Shown in pieces: positions 1 through 64,000 of a DNA stretch of 64,000 bases. How positions within the stretch are numbered: the first letter of the stretch is position 1; each line of letters begins with the position of its first letter. A model generated the notes under the pieces. That model did not search any database. It saw nothing but the letters and a program-made list of their open reading frames with translations, and had not been told where the DNA came from. The DNA is from Amorphochlora amoebiformis. Lineage: Eukaryota > Cercozoa > Chlorarachniophyceae. The DNA is taken from contig BAAHQB010000419.1 of the NCBI GenBank assembly GCA_054601695.1, forward strand, positions 52,007 to 116,006. The letters are read 5' to 3'. The translations under genes and the position numbers were made by a program.

Positions 1-5301
<5,301 letters not shown>

Positions 5302-5664
5302 TTTGCACAGGAATGGCTCGCGGCGTCCTCGCGGGTTATTGTAGAAGTTAAAACTGCGGCCGGATATTTTCCCGCCATTTCCGTAACTACCGGACAGAAG
5401 AGATGATCCCGGTACAATCCGGGGATTCCTTCAATAGTCTCGGCAAATCTCCAAGGGTCTCAAGGGATCTGCTGGTTGCGTCGAGTTACGACTTCGACTT
5501 GACACCTGTAAGAATACCCCTAGACACCCCCCCCGGTTGTAGAGGACAAAAAAGAAGCCCATTCGGTCCTGCCCGCACTTCCGAACTGGAGTATGAGCAA
5601 TTGAAAACATCGGAAGAAAGGAATCTCAAAACTGAGAGAAATTTTTACCAACCAGGCGCTCGTC
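5302..5664. promoter_or_regulatory. Divergent promoter region between OLA1 and the repeat-protein gene
   Basis: This 363-base spacer separates the two start codons. It is free of (TA)n and has balanced composition. TTTTCCCGCC at 5367-5376 matches the E2F consensus TTTSSCGC. A second GC-rich block around 5405-5430 holds ATCCCGG and ATCCGGGGAT, related to the palindrome in the polyamine promoter at 31311-31529. Transcription start sites cannot be read from sequence. Confidence 0.5.
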
Positions 5665-20028
<14,364 letters not shown>

Positions 20029-20922
20029 CTCTACCAGGCCTTGCCGCGGACTCGGTGACCAGCCAAACACGCCTTGGCAAACACGTGTCCGACAAAATGA
20101 GAAAAAGAAAAAAAAAGAATCCTTCTGAACGCAGGCACACTTCGACATCGCTTCCGTCATGCATATCTACCGGATCTAGATATGTGAGGGGATACTGAGA
20201 CGGATATACGAGATATATATATATACTAGATATACGAGATATCTATATACTAGATATACTGTCAAGACCTGTTTCAAATAGACGTAATCTAGGCAATCTA
20301 GGTACTGAGGTAATAAATACTAGAAACTAGAGAAATAGCGCCAATGCAGCTCGCAAATTCTGGAAATTATTCATGAACTAGATGAATTGTAATCATTCAT
20401 CAATCCAGTCAAATCCGTATTGACAGCGGTTCACCGTCTAGACCGTTGATCACACACACACCTTGAAATCTTGTCACTAGTGTTGACAAGTGTCATGTCG
20501 ACATCGATATTGCGGTTTCTAGAAGCTTATGTCGTCTTCTTGGAATCTATCTAGTCTATCAGCGGTTGTACGTGTACTCTAGGTACTCACGTCCAGCTAG
20601 GGTAACCTATCTAGCCTATGCCGAATTATTATCTAGCCTAATCTATCCTAAGACTATTAAGCAACTATGACTTGTGCCCACGAAATCTAAGCTATGATCT
20701 AATCTCTAGAATCTGCATAAGTCTTAGGATTGGCGTGAGAGTTTAGAGAGTGGGGAGGAATGACTAGAATGAGGACAGATTCTAGAATCTCATCACTAAT
20801 CACTCAGTCTGACTAGTCTGAGTTCTGAAATCCAGGCAATACCAATGATATTAAATGCACAACGTGTTGTGAATAAAGTCACTATAGTGCACGTACCTAA
20901 ATTAGACCTACTCTAGCTAAAA
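20029..20922. other. Convergent 3' spacer, CTAG-rich, no gene seen
   Basis: It lies between the stop codons of the repeat-protein gene and AdoMet decarboxylase. It has little (TA)n but many CTAG tetramers (ATCTAG, ACTAGA, TCTAGA). Both 3' UTRs must be here. No coding block was recognised on either strand. Confidence 0.6.
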
Positions 20923-31310
<10,388 letters not shown>

Positions 31311-31529
31311 CGGCCATTCCGTGCGGGGAGTATGATAATCCCGAAATCCCGGGATTGAATCCTAAACAAAGGACATCCCCGGGACATCCATTGATTAAGC
31401 TAATCCCGGCATTTGAAGTTAAATACCGGTATCCCGGGATTTTACGTATAACATGTGTCACTTCCTGTGACAACCGTCGGCACTTGCACCCCGCCGAGCT
31501 TGCGTGTGGCTTGAGAGTGAGATTAGAAC
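31311..31529. promoter_or_regulatory. Shared bidirectional promoter of AdoMet decarboxylase and spermidine synthase
   Basis: Only 219 bases lie between the two start codons, so the promoters must overlap. The spacer contains two perfect palindromes ATCCCGGGAT at 31346-31355 and 31431-31440. There are two degenerate copies, ATCCCCGGGACAT at 31375-31387 and TAATCCCGGCATT at 31401-31413. Spacing between the perfect copies is 85 bases, about eight helical turns. I infer a dimeric transcription factor site that could co-regulate both polyamine genes. The binding protein is unknown. Confidence 0.6.
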
Positions 31530-47397
<15,868 letters not shown>

Positions 47398-47416
<19 letters not shown>

Positions 47417-48230
47417 CCTATTTCAATAGCTCACTGCTACAGTACTTGTAGCTAAGAAAGATTAGCCTATTTGAATACTATTAGTACTATACCAATCACT
47501 AGCTCACTACTAGCTAGTCCTGTACTTGTACTAGTTGTCTAGGTTGTAGCTAAGATTAGCCTATTTCAATACTATTAGTACTATACCAATCACTAGCTCA
47601 CTACTAGTCCTGCGCGCACTTGTAGCTTAGCCTATTTCAATACTATTAGTGTACTATACATATCACTAGTAGTCCTGTACCTGTAGCTAAGATCTAGAAG
47701 ATTAGCCTATTTCAATACTATTAGTACTATGCAGTCTCTATACCAATCATTAGCTCACTACTAGTCCTGTACTTGTAGCTAAGAAAGATTAGCCTATTTC
47801 AATACTATTAGTGTATTACCAATCACTAGCTCACGAGTCACTACTAGTCCTGTACTTGTAGCTAAGATTAGCCTATTTCAATACTATTAGTGTACTAGAC
47901 TAGATATATACTCTAGATCTAACTAGATATAAATACTCCAGATAATACAATAGATATAAACTAGATAAAAATCATCTGATTGCTGAATAGAACTATGATT
48001 CGAGTGTCAATTGGTATAATAAAGCGTAAATTTATCTACTGAACTGTTACTACTATACCATATTACCAATCACTAGCTCACTACTACTTGTAGCTGAGAA
48101 AGATTAGCCTATTTCAATACTATCTAGCTATTAGTGTACTGTACCATATAATGGTCCATATTACCAATCACTAGCTCACTAGTAGACTAGTAGTAGTCCT
48201 ATACTTGTAGCTAAGATTAGCCTATTTCAA

Positions 48231-48245
<15 letters not shown>
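47398..48245. repeat. ~75-bp tandem repeat copying the spermidine synthase stop codon and 3' flank
   Basis: AAAGATTAGCCTATTTCAAT first occurs at the true stop (TAG 47414-47416) and then about nine more times in the spacer. Each is followed by ACTATTAGTACTATACCAAT, CACTAGCTCACTACTAG and TCCTGTACTTGTAGCTAAG. Confidence 0.9.
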
Positions 48246-48266
<21 letters not shown>

Positions 48267-48410
48267 ACTGTACCAATTACTAGCTCAATAGTATCATGAT
48301 ATAATACTAGATATACAATAGTATCTAAAGTATTTAATATTATATATATATATATAAATATAATATTATATATATATATATACATATATTATATATATAT
48401 ATATATAATA

Positions 48411-48453
<43 letters not shown>

Positions 48454-48765
48454 ATTATATATATATATATATATTCGTTGTATATGGACTAGATTCATAC
48501 TCACTGAGTACTAATACTACTAGTCTAGATCAAGGTCGGCGGTAATATTCCGAGTTGTAAAGCGAGAGAGAAGAGAGAGGGAGGGGGGGGGGGGGTAAGG
48601 AGAGATGTCTTCTCAGGTCTCTTTGACACGTGTCAGGCACGGATATTTATTTAATTTCTCGTCTCGGAGCCCAACCTGTTCGGCATCCAAGAGCTCCTGT
48701 ACCCGAACGCTTCTCATTGATTCTCCTTCCCCCATACGCGAAAGCCACACGCCCTTCCCTCCGAC
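48246..48765. other. 5' flank of the HSP20-DUF1350 gene
   Basis: (TA)n to about 48475, then about 290 bases of balanced composition with a GA/G run at 48566-48596, presumably holding the promoter and 5' UTR. A 102-codon ORF from 48605 overlaps exon 1 in another frame and has no counterpart downstream. Confidence 0.45.
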
Positions 48766-55938
<7,173 letters not shown>

Positions 55939-56379
55939 GAAGCTATGTGGATGCGCAAGGTCTCACTAGTCTCAGCGTATCTATATATAGTACAGAGTAG
56001 GTCCCCATATATTTAACGCTATGGACGCTTTCATAGGCGCTAGCAATAGGCTTTGGCTTTTAATACTGATTTAGGGTGAGAAAGAGATTATTCAGTTTAC
56101 TAATGCTTATATATGCATGTGATTTTGTTGAATATCTAAATTAAAATATGAATTATGAATTATGAATTATGAAAAATACATTAACCGTACTACATGCTCT
56201 AGATCTAGCTAGCTAGCCGTAAGGGACATGAATTAATAACAATTAACGGATATCACTTCTAGCACTTCTAGCGTACTGTACGTACATGTATACACGACCC
56301 AGTGTTTACAACTTATGATATTAAGTTATACTGAGAATATAATATCAACCTAGATCAATGATGCACAAGTATATATGTA

Positions 56380-56452
<73 letters not shown>

Positions 56453-56502
56453 GCGACATATTTATCTGATATTATACAACTTGTACTATGATATATATAT
56501 AG

Positions 56503-56544
<42 letters not shown>

Positions 56545-57186
56545 TATACGTATATTATATCTCAGTACATATGTACAGTAGTCTACTACAAATACAATAA
56601 ATTTTATACACACAACCAGACATGCAATTGTTGCAAACACATGTACCGTTATCATCAATAACAGAATCCTAATCATCTAGATCAAGGAAGGGAAATATCC
56701 GGGCACAGAGATGTGTACAAACTATACTCGGACTGTACTTTCTTGATTTCAATAAAGCTAGGCAGTGGGCCATCTAGCTTTAATAATCATTAGACCCTAG
56801 GCTTGGCAATGTTGGCATCATTGTTCAAATATGATTATAGGAATATATGGCTCGATGTAGAGCCAAAATCGATTTCGGTGAACCCACGCTGGCAATCCAA
56901 AGGCTTTCCCTCCCTTCCGAAGGCGCCATTTATCTAATCTTTTAATTACCACGGGTTTTCAGGTAAAGAGATTCACCACTCAGATATCAATTTATTAGAT
57001 ATCACAGTATTTGTAATGAATATCTGCATATCAAAGCACGATATCCCATTCGGTTCCGTCGGTTCCGCTGTCCATTTGGTTGATTATAGCTAAAGAAAGA
57101 CCAGGTGACTTTGGCACAATACGAAGCAGGTATCTTCGCCAGACCACTGTCATTCTTCGAACGATCGTCAAAAACCAAGCGCCTCC
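55939..57186. other. Spacer between DUF1350 gene and GST
   Basis: A CTAG-rich part (TCTAGATCTAGCTAGCTAG near 56199) follows the stop codon, then two (TA)n tracts (56381-56453 and 56505-56541), then about 560 bases of balanced composition upstream of the GST start. No coding block was recognised. Confidence 0.55.
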
Positions 57187-61739
<4,553 letters not shown>

Positions 61740-62066
61740 CTTTCCCCACAATCGTTCGGTCTGATCTAGCCAATGGGGTTCATATGCTTCATGGCCAATC
61801 ATGCACATTCCCGGGCGACCAATATATAATCAAGTATGATAACGAGAGATAGATTCAGCCACGTTCATATCTACCGGTAGATATCTAGATATGCATACTC
61901 TAGATATCTAGATATGCATACTCTAGATATCTAGATATGCATACTTTAGATACTTGGCTAGGTATTGATGTGTAATATTGCATTTGAGCATAGCGCCGAA
62001 GTTACAACTATTATGTTAATCACTGTTATCTTTCAACTATGTTTTGTGTCCACATATATATATACT

Positions 62067-62110
<44 letters not shown>

Positions 62111-62137
62111 AAATATAATATAAGTAAATATATACAT

Positions 62138-62189
<52 letters not shown>

Positions 62190-62502
62190 CTAGTATATAT
62201 ATATATATATGTATAATATACATATATGTATACGACCGTTGATCTCATGATTTAATACTAATAATCATGATGGCATCTAGCCTATACTCCGATACTATTA
62301 CTAGTAGTATATATATATATATATATATCTAGATATATATATATATGTGTGTGTGTGTAATATACATATATGTATACAACCGTTGATCTGATGATTTAAT
62401 AGTAAATCTAGTAAATTAATACTAGTAATCATGATTATATCTAGCCTATACTCTGATACTATTACAATTAGTATAATATATATGTATATATATATATGTG
62501 TG

Positions 62503-62546
<44 letters not shown>

Positions 62547-62734
62547 ACGACCGTTGATCTCATGATTTAATACTCTAGATACTAGTAATCTAGCCTATAC
62601 TCTGATACTATTACAAGTAGTATAATATATATGTATATATATATGTGTGTGTATAATATACATATATGTGTACATGATTTAATACTAGTAATCATAATGG
62701 TATCTACTCTATACTCTGATACTATTACTAGTAG

Positions 62735-62781
<47 letters not shown>

Positions 62782-62843
62782 ACAAAAATATTGCACAAGC
62801 ACACATGTATTATATAGGTATATACATACATATATGTATATAT

Positions 62844-62930
<87 letters not shown>

Positions 62931-62973
62931 GCACGCATGTACTATATATATATGTATACATATTTATATGTAT

Positions 62974-63007
<34 letters not shown>

Positions 63008-63075
63008 ATATACATATGTATAATATATATATATATATATACATATATACATATATATACATATACATGTGTATG

Positions 63076-63146
<71 letters not shown>

Positions 63147-63433
63147 GGACTGAGTAGGAAAATCATTGATTTGATTTAACGCAATCGAACGTCGAAATCA
63201 CACTGTCACGTCCCAGATGTTCCAGATGTTTCGTAGCTCTAGAGACATTTAATTTTTACCTAATTTTGACCGAAGTATGTATTAATTTTTTTTTTCCCGC
63301 TATTATGATATTTACCTAATTTTGACCGTAGTATGTATTAATTTTGTTTTTTTCCCCCGCTATTATGATATGTATGTGTATTTACTGGCAGTATGTGGTA
63401 TATAAATCACGAGATGTGTATTAATATGTACTA

Positions 63434-63486
<53 letters not shown>

Positions 63487-63647
63487 GTGTATATTGATAT
63501 GTACATCATAATGTATATATATATATATAATAATAATATATATTTTTATATATATATATATATATTACACATATATATATATATATATATGTATTCAATG
63601 ATTAAAAATAATATAATATTTATATATATATATATATATATTATACG

Positions 63648-63678
<31 letters not shown>

Positions 63679-63821
63679 ATATATATATATTATAGATTTA
63701 CATGTATATGTATGTATATTGTATTGAAGACATAAGACATACAATTATATAAAATTGTATAAATATATGCATTTATGATACATACATACATACATACACA
63801 CATACATACATATATATTCAT

Positions 63822-63873
<52 letters not shown>

Positions 63874-63935
63874 GTATATATATATATATACATATATATT
63901 ATATATTATATATACACACATATATACATATATGC

Positions 63936-63966
<31 letters not shown>

Positions 63967-64000
63967 ATGCATATAAAAATACATACATCTACCTACATAC
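61740..64000. other. Gene-free right end: CTAG-rich spacer and repeats
   Basis: Three ATATCTAGATATGCATACT copies lie at 61876-61945. Four imperfect units carrying ACCGTTGATCT, ATGATTTAATACTAGTAATC and CTATACTCTGATACTATTAC lie between 62215 and 62740. Then come (TA)n blocks and a two-copy repeat TACCTAATTTTGACCG at about 63257-63365. I see no coding block. Confidence 0.6.

Overview
The window is nuclear DNA of a eukaryote, probably a microbial one. The evidence is canonical GT-AG introns (one is GC-AG), no operons, very small exons (28-266 bases) and large blocks of TTAGGG-type repeat. About nine tenths of the DNA is non-coding and dominated by (TA)n microsatellites. Nearly every very long ORF rich in Y and I is simply (TA)n read through. 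Underneath that noise six conserved multi-exon genes can be assembled by eye. In every complete gene the exon lengths sum to a multiple of three and the splice phases match. One gene carries a presequence that looks plastid-directed in front of a domain typical of plastids and cyanobacteria, so the organism may be an alga or a relative of one. I cannot name the species.

Layout: (1) 890-5301, minus: OLA1/YchF-type ATPase, 5' ten exons, 3' end beyond the left edge. (2) 5665-20028, plus: an unrecognised 455-residue protein made of three tandem repeats of about 120 residues plus a lysine-rich tail, 19 exons. It is divergent from OLA1 across 363 bases. (3) 20923-31310, minus: S-adenosylmethionine decarboxylase proenzyme, 15 exons, 411 residues. 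(4) 31530-47416, plus: spermidine synthase, 18 exons, 299 residues. (5) 48766-55938, plus: an HSP20/alpha-crystallin-like domain fused to a DUF1350 alpha/beta-hydrolase-like domain, 14 exons, 587 residues. (6) 57187-61739, plus: a glutathione S-transferase, 11 exons, 223 residues. From 61740 to the right edge I see no gene.

Genes 3 and 4 are consecutive polyamine steps. AdoMet decarboxylase makes decarboxylated AdoMet, and spermidine synthase transfers its aminopropyl group to putrescine. They stand head to head with only 219 bases between start codons, and that spacer carries two perfect copies of the palindrome ATCCCGGGAT.

The most unusual property is structural. In almost every gene, short pieces of exon edge with their splice site (or the stop codon with its 3' flank) have been copied, once to about ten times, into the neighbouring (TA)n-rich intron or spacer. 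The pre-mRNAs are therefore full of decoy splice sites carrying real coding sequence. Interstitial telomere-like arrays, CT/GA tracts, a pure (CG)n tract and a large inverted minisatellite pair also lie inside introns.
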